Assembly: GCA_900550205.1 (NCBI GenBank)
Contig: URRJ01000009.1
Location: forward strand, 1-24,787
DNA from: an uncultured Collinsella sp.
Lineage (GTDB): Bacteria; Actinomycetota; Coriobacteriia; Coriobacteriales; Coriobacteriaceae
DNA: 24,787 bases
Reading direction: 5' to 3'
This document shows, piece after piece, positions 8,107 to 14,989 of the stretch. The position numbers were made by a program, and so were the translations under genes. The notes beneath the pieces were generated by a model, which worked only from the letters and a program-made list of their open reading frames with translations, was not told the DNA's origin and did no database searches. Numbering within the stretch: position 1 is the stretch's first letter; each line of letters begins with the position of its first letter.

Positions 8107-8922
8107 CTATGCCATCCCCTCGATAATCTTGGCGAGTTTTGCCGCCTGCTCGGACGCCGTGCCCTCAACAGTTTCACACGTTTGGTCGCGGTCGGGCACA
8201 AACGAGCGCACGACCTGCGTCGGCGAACCGGCAAGACCGCAACGCGAGGGGTCGGCGTTCACGTCGGCAGCGCCGACCACGCGCACGTCCGCTTCCTCGG
8301 CCGCGCGAATGCCAGCGATACTCGGCATGCGCAGCTGGCCAATCTCCTTGGCAGTTGTCATCGCGCACGGCATCTCCAGATACACTGTCTCCTCGCCGGC
8401 GTCACAGCCGTGGACAAGCGCCAGCGAGCCGCAAGTCGTAAAGCCCGCGCTCTGCACGCAACTCACGTCGGTCACGCAGGGAATCTCAAAGGCTCCGGCA
8501 AGCTCGGGACCAATCTGGGCCGTATCACCGTCAACTGCCATCTTGCCGCAAATGAGCAGGTCAAAGTCCTCGTCGAGCGCCTCGATGCCACATTTGAGGG
8601 CATAGGTGGTAGCCAAGGTATCGGCACCCGCAAAGGCGCGATCGGTCAGCAACAGCGCGTCATCGGCGCCGCGGGCGATGCAGTCGCGCAGCAGTGACTC
8701 GGTCGCGGGGATGCCCATCGACACCACCGTCACGCGCACATCCATGCCAAAGCCGATAAAGTCGTCCTTGAGCGACAGCGCGCATTCCAGAGCGCTTGCA
8801 TCGAACGGGTTGATGACCGCCTGCTTGCCGTCACGCACAATCGTATTGGTCTTGGGGTCCATCTTGACCTCGGTGCTTCCCGGCACCGCCTTGACGCACA
8901 CCACCATATGGAATTCGCTCAT
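8107..8922 (-). CDS. etfB: Electron transfer flavoprotein beta subunit
   Basis: A 271-residue EtfB, the partner of the adjacent EtfA; in bifurcating complexes it holds the bifurcating flavin and binds NAD. Visible family blocks are VVCVKAVPGSTEVK at the start, NPFDASALECAL, and GKMAVDGDTAQIGPELA, the last being the conserved DGDTAQVGP-type motif. I use the ATG at 8922 because AAAGGGGG ends nine bases upstream; the in-frame GTG at 8928 is too close to that site. The start overlaps the end of the dehydrogenase gene region (stop at 8925-8927), which supports one operon. Length is normal for the family (~260-275). Confidence 0.93.
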   Translation of the reverse strand: MSEFHMVVCVKAVPGSTEVKMDPKTNTIVRDGKQAVINPFDASALECALSLKDDFIGFGMDVRVTVVSMGIPATESLLRDCIARGADDALLLTDRAFAGADTLATTYALKCGIEALDEDFDLLICGKMAVDGDTAQIGPELAGAFEIPCVTDVSCVQSAGFTTCGSLALVHGCDAGEETVYLEMPCAMTTAKEIGQLRMPSIAGIRAAEEADVRVVGAADVNADPSRCGLAGSPTQVVRSFVPDRDQTCETVEGTASEQAAKLAKIIEGMA

Positions 8923-8924
8923 CT

Positions 8925-10526
8925 TCACGCGCCCCCTTTCTGAACGAGTTCATCCAAGAGCTTCTCCGAAAACAGGTTGCCGCGGCCGAGCTGTCCAGCA
9001 GGGTCGAGTTGGAGCTTGAGTCGAGCCGATTCGACCATGGCCTCGTGGCCGTACATCGTCTCCAAGAAGCCCGCCTTGATCTTGCCGACGCCATGCTCGG
9101 CAGAGACGGCACCACCCATGGCCGTGATCTCGGCCGCCCACTGGGCAAAGAGCTCGCCGCCGGCGCGATAATCCTGCGCGTCGCGCGGCAGGATATTCAC
9201 ATGCAGATGGTTGTTGCCGATATGCCCCCAGGCGGCAGACTCAAGCCCGCTATCGGCCAGCGTGCGACGATAGAGGGCGACGACATCGGCCAGACGTGCA
9301 TTGGGCACCGACATGTCCGAGCCCAGCTTGGTAATGGTGGGGTCCGTGCGCCGGCGCTCGTCGATAAGCATATTGACACTCTCGGGCACCGCGTGGCGGA
9401 AGAATCGCTGGCACTCGCGATCGACCTCGGTGCGCGCAACCCATGTCGCGTCGTCGTGGCCGCCCGCAAGTTCCAGCACCCATCCCAGGTGGTACAACTC
9501 CTCGATCGCCTGGGTTTCATCATCGCAGTCGAGCTCAACGTAGACGCAGACCTTGGCCTCTTTGTCGAGCGCCGGCAGCGAGGCAAATGCCGTTGACCGC
9601 TCGCGCTGGCGACGCAGGATATCCAGGGCGCCCGCATCGAAATACTCGATAGCAGCCGCGTGAGACAGAACGGGGCGCACGGAATCGGTAAAGGACACGG
9701 CCTTGTCTTCGCTATCGAAAAAGCAGCTCACGCCCCACACAACCGCAGGAGCAGGCTGCAGGGCGATCTCGAGCTCGGTGATAACGCCGAGCGTGCCACA
9801 TGCGCCGATAAAGAGATCGATGGCGTCCATATCGTCCGCAACAAAATAGCCCGAAGCATTTTTGGTCTTGGGCATGGTGTAGTCAGGAAGATCGAGCTCA
9901 AGCGAACGACCTTCCACCGTCACAAGTGACAGACGACGGCCCTGTGCAAAAACCTCACCGCGGTGAAGCTCGAGCAGGTCGCCATCAGCCAGCGCAACGT
10001 GAAGGCCCGTGATATGCGGACGCATGGGGCCATAGGCATAGCTGCGGGCGCCGGAGGCGTTGCACGCCGCCATACCGCCCAGGCAGGCAGATGCCTCGGT
10101 GGGGTCGGTGGGAAAGAACTGCTCGGGGGCAGCTTGGAACTCCCCGTATGTCCGAAGCGACGCCTGGTCCCAGCCGCCTGTCGGCAGCGCCTTTTTGCCC
10201 AGCTGTTTGCGCAGCTCCGACAGTACGACGCCCGGCTCCACGCGCAGCAGAAACCGCTCCTCGTCATCGCAGCGAAGACCAAGGTAGCGATTCATGCGCG
10301 AGGTGTTGAGGATATGCCCGCCATGAGGCACGGCGCCGGCAGCGAGGCCCGTTCGGGCACCCTGAGCGGTCACCGAAACACCGTCGGCATGGAGCTGCCG
10401 CAAGATAGCGCGCACCTCGTCTTCCGATGTCGGAAACGAAATACTCGAAGCCTCGCCCGACGAGCGAGACTCGTCGCGGCCGTATTCCTCGAACTCATCG
10501 GTGAAGGGTTTGATGGTTGCAGACAT
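8925..10526 (-). CDS. FAD-binding 2-hydroxyacid (probable D-lactate) dehydrogenase, GlcD/LctD family
   Basis: A 533-residue flavoprotein of the VAO/GlcD family. The N-terminal FAD_binding_4 domain shows PTSEDEVRAILRQL, then AQGARTGLAAGAVPHGG and NTSRMNR. The C-terminal FAD-oxidase domain has GHIGNNHLHVN and EHGVGKIKAGF (Glu near residue 477), the conserved substrate and metal end of the family. It is first in an operon with etfB and etfA, so electrons from substrate oxidation most likely pass to the Etf pair, as in Acetobacterium LctBCD. There lactate oxidation with NAD is driven by reduced ferredoxin. Lactate is the leading guess; glycolate or another 2-hydroxyacid is possible. The ATG at 10526 has AGGGGAG upstream. 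It is somewhat longer than typical (~470) family members. Confidence 0.9.
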   Translation of the reverse strand: MSATIKPFTDEFEEYGRDESRSSGEASSISFPTSEDEVRAILRQLHADGVSVTAQGARTGLAAGAVPHGGHILNTSRMNRYLGLRCDDEERFLLRVEPGVVLSELRKQLGKKALPTGGWDQASLRTYGEFQAAPEQFFPTDPTEASACLGGMAACNASGARSYAYGPMRPHITGLHVALADGDLLELHRGEVFAQGRRLSLVTVEGRSLELDLPDYTMPKTKNASGYFVADDMDAIDLFIGACGTLGVITELEIALQPAPAVVWGVSCFFDSEDKAVSFTDSVRPVLSHAAAIEYFDAGALDILRRQRERSTAFASLPALDKEAKVCVYVELDCDDETQAIEELYHLGWVLELAGGHDDATWVARTEVDRECQRFFRHAVPESVNMLIDERRRTDPTITKLGSDMSVPNARLADVVALYRRTLADSGLESAAWGHIGNNHLHVNILPRDAQDYRAGGELFAQWAAEITAMGGAVSAEHGVGKIKAGFLETMYGHEAMVESARLKLQLDPAGQLGRGNLFSEKLLDELVQKGGA

Positions 10527-10709
10527 GCAGACTCCCCTTTAGCTAACTACAGTGTTTGCAGGGAGATGTTACCGCATCGTTTCGTTGACGTGTTCGAGAC
10601 CGCCTCCATAATTGAGGTTTTTTACGCGCATGCAATTCGGCGAACGGCCGAGTTTCCTCGGCAGGCGATGCTTTTGACACATATCGTTCCGCCACCAGCA
10701 ATCGCAAAA

Positions 10710-10738
10710 TTGTCGCTCGAAAAAAGTTGAAGTATTTT
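10710..10738 (+). promoter_or_regulatory. Candidate promoter of the surface-protein operon
   Basis: TTGTCG (10710-10715) and TATTTT (10733-10738) are separated by 17 bases and lie in the most AT-rich part of the spacer, about 130 bases before the first gene. The hexamers match the sigma-70 consensus only in part, so this is tentative. Confidence 0.28.
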
Positions 10739-10779
10739 TTACCGCCCTTTACCTGCAGGGATGTCAATCCGTCAAGCAT

Positions 10780-10797
10780 TTGGTCAGCTTTTGGTCA
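10780..10797. repeat. Direct repeat TTGGTCA x2
   Basis: Two copies of TTGGTCA (10780-10786, 10791-10797) with 11-base periodicity sit about 75-90 bases before the start at 10871, downstream of the candidate promoter. Same-face tandem sites can be regulator half-sites; no known regulator is recognised. Confidence 0.35.
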
Positions 10798-10870
10798 AGT
10801 TGCGGCTGATACGGTCGGCATCGACAGCCAAAGCCGATAGAAGTTTTGGCCCAAGAGCAGGGAGGTTCCC

Positions 10871-11167
10871 ATGGCATATTACTGGCCCCAGTACGGCATC
10901 GCCATCGAGGTCGACGACGACCCTTATCTCTTGCCCTTCGATGAAGAGGCATTCCCCGATACGACGGTCTACCACGTCACCACCGATGTGATCTGCGACC
11001 CCGAGTCGTTCTCGGCGCTCGCCCACCACATCGCACACATCCACGACATCAAGCTCCCTCCCGACTTCGATGAGCTTGTCTACTCGCGCCGTCTGATGCT
11101 TCACATGCTTTTTGGAGCAGACCCCTCCACGTTTGCGCGCGTCTACACCGCCAAGGATGCCGCATGA
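10871..11167 (+). CDS. Hypothetical acidic protein (98 aa)
   Basis: I do not recognise this protein. It has 98 residues, begins MAYYWPQYGIAIEVDDDPY, is acidic, has no signal peptide or membrane segment, and contains a His-rich stretch (ALAHHIAHIHDIKL, about residues 58-71). The ATG is preceded by GGGAGG. Its TGA overlaps the next start as ATGA (11164-11167), so it is translated as the first cistron of the downstream membrane and secreted-protein operon and is probably a cytoplasmic accessory of that locus. Confidence 0.72.
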   Translation: MAYYWPQYGIAIEVDDDPYLLPFDEEAFPDTTVYHVTTDVICDPESFSALAHHIAHIHDIKLPPDFDELVYSRRLMLHMLFGADPSTFARVYTAKDAA

Positions 11168-11673
11168 GTGCAAAGAAACCGCCCCGGCTCGCGAGTTCGG
11201 GGCATCGCAAGAAACTCATCATTGCCTGTTTGGCAATCGTCTGCGCCCTCGTCGCCGTAGGATTGTATGTCTGGCAATCGCAGCCCGTACCCGAGGCAGG
11301 CGCTTCGGTTACGAGGGCCGAGGGCAAAACGCGTCAGGAAATCCAAGACGAGCTCGACGCCATCGTCCGCGACAACATGATGACGATCTCGGTTGCGCCG
11401 GTCGCTCAGTTACAGAAGGACGGCAAGCTGCGCGTCAACGTGCAAAACACCGCAGACAACAAGTTTCCCCAGCGCTTCCGTGTCATTCAAAACGACAAGA
11501 CCATCTACGAATCCGGCGTGGTCGAAACAGGCAAGACGGTTGAGACCTGCCCCGCAGGAGAGATTGAGGAGGGTGAGGCCTACATAGAGATTCAGGCGCT
11601 CGACGCCAAGACCCACGACGAGCATGGCAACCCCACGCGCGTCAAAGTACGGGTGGAGCAGGCAGAAGGCTAG
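11164..11673 (+). CDS. Hypothetical membrane-anchored protein (169 aa)
   Basis: Not recognised as a named family. A short basic N-terminus (KKPPRLASSGHRKK) is followed by one hydrophobic segment at about residues 18-37, then an extracellular domain of about 130 residues. This layout fits an N-in, single-pass anchor or an uncleaved signal. The outer domain is predicted to be beta-rich, with KLRVNVQNTADNKFPQRF and IYESGVVETGKTVE, a pattern seen in secreted Gram-positive immunoglobulin-like domains. The start overlaps the previous stop (ATGA). It is likely part of the same surface structure as the next three genes. Confidence 0.72.
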   Translation: MSAKKPPRLASSGHRKKLIIACLAIVCALVAVGLYVWQSQPVPEAGASVTRAEGKTRQEIQDELDAIVRDNMMTISVAPVAQLQKDGKLRVNVQNTADNKFPQRFRVIQNDKTIYESGVVETGKTVETCPAGEIEEGEAYIEIQALDAKTHDEHGNPTRVKVRVEQAEG

Positions 11674-11725
11674 CTTACCCGCCCCGGCGGCGTTGCACGC
11701 ACCTCACTCGGCATTCGTCCAATCA

Positions 11726-11744
11726 TCGCGGGAATGGCCCGCGA
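11726..11744 (+). repeat. Hairpin before the secreted-protein gene
   Basis: TCGCGGG (11726-11732) and CCCGCGA (11738-11744) form a 7-bp stem around a 5-base loop, about 20 bases before the start codon at 11764. No T-run follows, so it is probably a translational or mRNA-stability element inside the operon and not a terminator. Confidence 0.45.
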
Positions 11745-11763
11745 CGAACAGAAAGGAACGACT

Positions 11764-12384
11764 ATGGACATCACCAGAAATCTGAACGGAGCCAGAGCGC
11801 TCGCCGTGGGCGCAGGGCTGGCGCTCATGCTTGCGGTGAGCGCCGCGCCGACGCCGGCCATGGCAGCGGGGCGTTTCGGAACCACCGATGTCAGGGTCAG
11901 GACCGAAATCGACAACATTTCATTCAAAGCCCCGACGGTCATTCCGTTTGTCGCCAACGCCGACGGCACGCTTCAATGCCCCTCTGAGGACGCCATCACA
12001 ATCGATAACCTCTCGGCCTACGGTATTCACGTTACCAATATGAAAATCGACGGCACAAACACTTGGACCATTGCCGCCGACGCCAAGGCCGGATCCGCCC
12101 AGAACTCCATCGACTTTAAGGTCGGTCCGGCGGACAGCCTCCAAGATGCCTACGCCGCAACGCAGGGAACGGGCATCGATCTTTCCAAGAACGCAGCCTT
12201 CGACATGGGCTATCAGGGCATTGCCGACGGGTCGGACAAGATCAAACTCAAGGCGAGTGGAAACGTCGCCCGCGTCACGCGCGACATCTTCCACCTCACA
12301 AGCGCTGCAAATAAAGCCGAAACCGGCGACTCGGTAGCAAGTATTACCTGGACGGTTGAGCCCGGTGCGCACGCCGCGTCCTAG
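11764..12384 (+). CDS. Hypothetical secreted protein (206 aa)
   Basis: The start at ATG 11764 is set by AAAGGA just upstream; the longer frame from 11734 has no such site. A Sec signal peptide is clear: hydrophobic core ALAVGAGLALMLAVSA and a probable cleavage after AMA near residue 34. The mature part, about 170 residues, includes APTVIPFVANADGTL, NLSAYGIHVTNMKI and a terminal SITWTVEPG. This resembles the style of small secreted beta-sandwich proteins (WxL-like or camelysin-like) of Firmicutes, but I cannot place it in a named family. There is no C-terminal sorting signal. It lies in the surface-protein operon and its 3' end overlaps the next gene. Confidence 0.78.
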   Translation: MDITRNLNGARALAVGAGLALMLAVSAAPTPAMAAGRFGTTDVRVRTEIDNISFKAPTVIPFVANADGTLQCPSEDAITIDNLSAYGIHVTNMKIDGTNTWTIAADAKAGSAQNSIDFKVGPADSLQDAYAATQGTGIDLSKNAAFDMGYQGIADGSDKIKLKASGNVARVTRDIFHLTSAANKAETGDSVASITWTVEPGAHAAS

Positions 12385-12646
12385 AGCCATCGCGGTGGCA
12401 GTCGCCACCGGCATCCTGGCGTTCACCCCGACCGCGGCTCTCGCCCAGCAGGATCAGGCGCAAGCCGCCACGCAGGTGACCGTCGACCTAACGGCGCTTG
12501 ACCGCAGCGATCATCGCGAGGCGCTTGCCCAGACCGGCGACGCATCGCCACTTGTATCGGCCAGTATCGCCGGGGCGGGTGTCTTGGCCTGCATATCAAA
12601 CGAAGCCAATAAGCCAGATACGGCAAGGCTCAAGCTCGGACAGTAA
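12365..12646 (+). CDS. Small secreted protein with LAQTG sortase-like motif
   Basis: A 93-residue protein if started at GTG 12365; an in-frame TTG at 12356 would add three residues and the choice is uncertain. The N-terminus is a signal peptide (AIAVAVATGILAFTPTAALA, then Q). Near the C-terminus LAQTGD (12524-12541) precedes a moderately hydrophobic stretch, PLVSASIAGAGVLACIS, and a tail with Lys and Arg. The order motif, hydrophobic segment, charged tail is that of a cell-wall sorting signal. LAXTG is the motif known for class E sortases of actinobacteria. The tail is longer and less basic than usual, so anchoring is only inferred. It overlaps the preceding gene by 20 bases and was probably made by coupling. 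Confidence 0.68.
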   Translation: MRTPRPRAIAVAVATGILAFTPTAALAQQDQAQAATQVTVDLTALDRSDHREALAQTGDASPLVSASIAGAGVLACISNEANKPDTARLKLGQ

Positions 12647-12654
12647 GGAGAACT

Positions 12655-14076
12655 ATGGCACCCAAAAATCTTTTGCCCGTCGCCGCGCTCTGCAGCGCCC
12701 TGGCGACCGGCACGCCTCTCGCCGCTTGGGCGACACCGGCCGTGGTGGACTCCTTACCGATAGCCCTAAGCCCCGCGCCGGCTCCGCCAAGCACCATTGC
12801 ATGCAAGCGGTTTTCGCTCGCACAGGCAACGATCTCGACCTCGGGGTGCCTTTACCACGACTCGGACGGCTCGATAGTCGTGGATATGGAACGCCCGGGC
12901 AAAGAAAATGGCCCCCAGGCGGGTCGTGCCATCTGCATATGGAAATCGGCTGCAATCGACACCGACGGCGACTTGTGTGACGTAATGCTGCGCATCGACA
13001 TCGCCTCGCCCAACGACTCGGCAAACGGGGCGAAGGTCGCCTTCGACAGCGCAACTCATGAAGAAGGAGGTGTTTGCCTGGGCTGCGTTTCCTCAAATGC
13101 CAGTGGCGCGCAGCCCATCATCTCCTACACGGCATCACTGCAGATAACCAAGGCAGGTACCGACGCCATTGCGACGGGGAAGGCTCCCCTGCTGTTTTGC
13201 GCAGGCGATATGGACGGCCAAAAGGGCCAGAGCAAAACACAGAAGGGCTCGCTCAGCGTCACACACGGATCAAAACCTGACCCCATCGATATTGACGCCC
13301 AGACACAAGATGCGCAGCGCATTCTTGCCGACCCGGCACTCCTCCAAATGTCCTGGAGCGGAACGGGGGCCGTCGGGATTACCTTCCCCATGTCCGGTGA
13401 TACGAGCGGCCATCCAAAGGACGAGGCGGTGGACACGCCAGTGCATGCTGGTATCGCGGACGATGCCCCGTCGTCAGAAAGCAACACGGCAGTTCCCTCC
13501 GATACGTCAGGCGACACCGCCACCGAACCAAGCGACGCCCAGCCCGAAGACGATCTGGACTTTGTCGCGCCCCCCGATGTCGACGCAGGCAACTGCTGCA
13601 TGATGGTTGCGCTCGACCATACGGAAACCATCGACGCCGCAAGTATTGAGCCAGTCGCCGCCGGCAATCCCATCCGCCAAAACACCCTTATCACGTTCCC
13701 CAAAACCGTCGACCTCGTCTTTTTGCCTTCGGGCGAAATCGTGGCGCCCTCAATGCTCACCTTGCTGGGCGCAAAGAGGGATCGCAACATAATTGACAAG
13801 CTCACGGTTGTCGACCCTGCGACTACCGCCACGTTGCGTCTGTATGCCGTCGGCGCGGATGGAAACAAAACCGAAGAATTCGACGGTGAGAAACTCCTGG
13901 TCAATCGCGTACTTCAAAGAAATGAGGACGTATCGTATGAGCTAAGGCTCGAAGGATTCGACCGTGCCCGTGATGCAGATATTATTGCGGCGGCGATTGA
14001 GGCCCCGCAGCGCCTTATGACACTACGTTTCGATTACAGCTCGTATATCGTGACGCAAACCTCAAATAGTATTTAG
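12655..14076 (+). CDS. Large hypothetical secreted surface protein (473 aa)
   Basis: Not recognised. AAGGAG (12645-12650) sits just before the ATG, eight bases after the previous stop. Residues 1-27 form a signal peptide (VAALCSALATGTPLAAWA). The N-terminal domain (about 30-250) contains six to seven cysteines, which could form disulfides outside the cell. A low-complexity acidic Ser/Thr/Pro linker (about 255-315, with EDDLDF) leads to a C-terminal domain (about 320-473) beginning GNCCMMVALDHTE. No LPXTG, membrane anchor or cell-wall repeat is visible at the C-terminus, so the protein is either released or held by partners. It is the last and largest member of the operon and a likely main structural component. 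Confidence 0.75.
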   Translation: MAPKNLLPVAALCSALATGTPLAAWATPAVVDSLPIALSPAPAPPSTIACKRFSLAQATISTSGCLYHDSDGSIVVDMERPGKENGPQAGRAICIWKSAAIDTDGDLCDVMLRIDIASPNDSANGAKVAFDSATHEEGGVCLGCVSSNASGAQPIISYTASLQITKAGTDAIATGKAPLLFCAGDMDGQKGQSKTQKGSLSVTHGSKPDPIDIDAQTQDAQRILADPALLQMSWSGTGAVGITFPMSGDTSGHPKDEAVDTPVHAGIADDAPSSESNTAVPSDTSGDTATEPSDAQPEDDLDFVAPPDVDAGNCCMMVALDHTETIDAASIEPVAAGNPIRQNTLITFPKTVDLVFLPSGEIVAPSMLTLLGAKRDRNIIDKLTVVDPATTATLRLYAVGADGNKTEEFDGEKLLVNRVLQRNEDVSYELRLEGFDRARDADIIAAAIEAPQRLMTLRFDYSSYIVTQTSNSI

Positions 14077-14103
14077 TCTCCACGATGTTCGTATACCGCA
14101 TGC

Positions 14104-14124
14104 ATAACGTATTAGACGCGTTAT
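14104..14124. repeat. Short inverted repeat after the surface operon
   Basis: ATAACG (14104-14109) faces CGTTAT (14119-14124) around nine bases, in the 109-base gap between the surface operon and the DUF554 gene. It lacks a T-tract; it could be a weak hairpin or a regulator site for the gene at 14186. Confidence 0.3.
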
Positions 14125-14185
14125 AGCGCAGCCTCGCACCCCGTTCTGCTACGATTGCCGCGTTGGCATCAATACGGGAGGGTTC

Positions 14186-14902
14186 ATGCCGGGCTTGGGA
14201 ACGATCATCAACGTAGCACTTTTGATTGCAGGCGGCCTTTTGGGGCTGGCAGGCGGACGTTTTATCACGCCCCGGATCCAGGACACGCTCATGAAGGCAT
14301 CGGGGCTGTGCGTCTTGTTTATCGGCTTGGGTGGAACCATGCAAAAGATGCTCGTCATCGACGGCGATGCCCTCTCGACCGCCGGCACCACCATGCTCAT
14401 TGTCTCGTTTGCCCTGGGTTCGCTCATCGGCGAAGCCGTCAATCTGGAGGCGGCAATCGAGAACCTCGGTGAATGGCTCAAGCGCAAAACCGGCAGCGAG
14501 GGAGATAACGAGTTCACCAATGCCTTTGTCTCGACATCGCTCACGGTGTGCATCGGCGCCATGGCCATCGTGGGCTCGATTCAGGACGGTCTGCTCGGCG
14601 ACTGGTCCACGCTCGCTCTCAAGGGCGCGCTGGACTGCATCATCGTCTGCACCATGACGGCCTCGCTCGGACGCGGCTGCATCTTCTCGGCCCTGCCCGT
14701 CGCCGTGTTTCAGGGAACGATCACGCTCTTTGCCGGCGCGCTCTCCCCCATCATGACCGCCACAGCACTCGACAGCCTTTCGCTCGTGGGCTCCATGCTC
14801 ATCTTCTGCGTCGGCGTCAATCTCATCCATCCTCAGACCTTCCGCACGGCAAACATGCTCCCCTCCGTCGTCATAGCCGTCATCTACGCCCTCCTGTTCT
14901 AA
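14186..14902 (+). CDS. DUF554 family membrane protein
   Basis: A 238-residue polytopic membrane protein of the DUF554 family (E. coli YqgA, B. subtilis YdfK type); a transport role is suspected but not proven. Family features include the glycine-rich start GLGTIINVALLIAGGLLGL, then RIQDTLMKASGLCVLFIG, SLIGEAVNLEAAIENLGEWL and the conserved middle FVSTSLTVCIGAMAIVGSIQDG. The C-terminus is VGVNLIHPQTFRTANMLPS. About six to seven hydrophobic segments are seen. The ATG has GGGAGG upstream. It appears to be a single-gene unit, separated from its neighbours by about 100 bases on each side. Confidence 0.92.
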   Translation: MPGLGTIINVALLIAGGLLGLAGGRFITPRIQDTLMKASGLCVLFIGLGGTMQKMLVIDGDALSTAGTTMLIVSFALGSLIGEAVNLEAAIENLGEWLKRKTGSEGDNEFTNAFVSTSLTVCIGAMAIVGSIQDGLLGDWSTLALKGALDCIIVCTMTASLGRGCIFSALPVAVFQGTITLFAGALSPIMTATALDSLSLVGSMLIFCVGVNLIHPQTFRTANMLPSVVIAVIYALLF

Positions 14903-14922
14903 ACCATCTGCATAGTGATATC

Positions 14923-14938
14923 TCGAACATCTGTTTGA
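14923..14938. promoter_or_regulatory. LexA/SOS-box-like palindrome
   Basis: TCGAACATCTGTTTGA matches the actinobacterial LexA palindrome TCGAAC-N4-GTTCGA at 11 of 12 fixed positions and is close to the B. subtilis form CGAACRNRYGTTYC. It overlaps the -35 position of the promoter just ahead of the TerB_N/BrxD/helicase operon, which is the usual location of SOS operators. The match is visible directly; LexA binding is inferred. Confidence 0.55.
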
Positions 14939-14952
14939 TGCTGTGCTATGAT
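14924..14952 (+). promoter_or_regulatory. Candidate promoter of the TerB_N-BrxD-helicase operon
   Basis: TATGAT at 14947-14952 is a good -10 hexamer. With a 17-base spacer, CGAACA (14924-14929) would be the -35, a weak match that lies inside the SOS-like box. Transcription would start near 14959, giving a ~30-base leader before the GTG at 14990. Confidence 0.45.
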
Positions 14953-14989
14953 ATGAGGTCATCGAAGCTGCGTTAGGAGAGGAGAGACG

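Larger units (their letters stand above)
10527..10870. other. Divergent intergenic region with repeats and possible promoters
   Basis: This 344-base spacer separates the dehydrogenase operon (-) from the surface-protein operon (+). No convincing gene is seen. It holds a 6-bp hairpin (GCCGAG/CTCGGC, 10647-10662), a locally AT-rich stretch (about 10700-10740) and a direct repeat of TTGGTCA at 10780-10786 and 10791-10797, spaced one helical turn apart. These fit a regulated divergent promoter region. Confidence 0.6.

Noticed and set aside
7723..8697. 324-codon plus-strand frame across etfA and etfB
   Set aside because: It crosses the junction of two certain minus-strand genes and encodes low-complexity Ala/Arg/His-rich sequence; a shadow of biased codon use.
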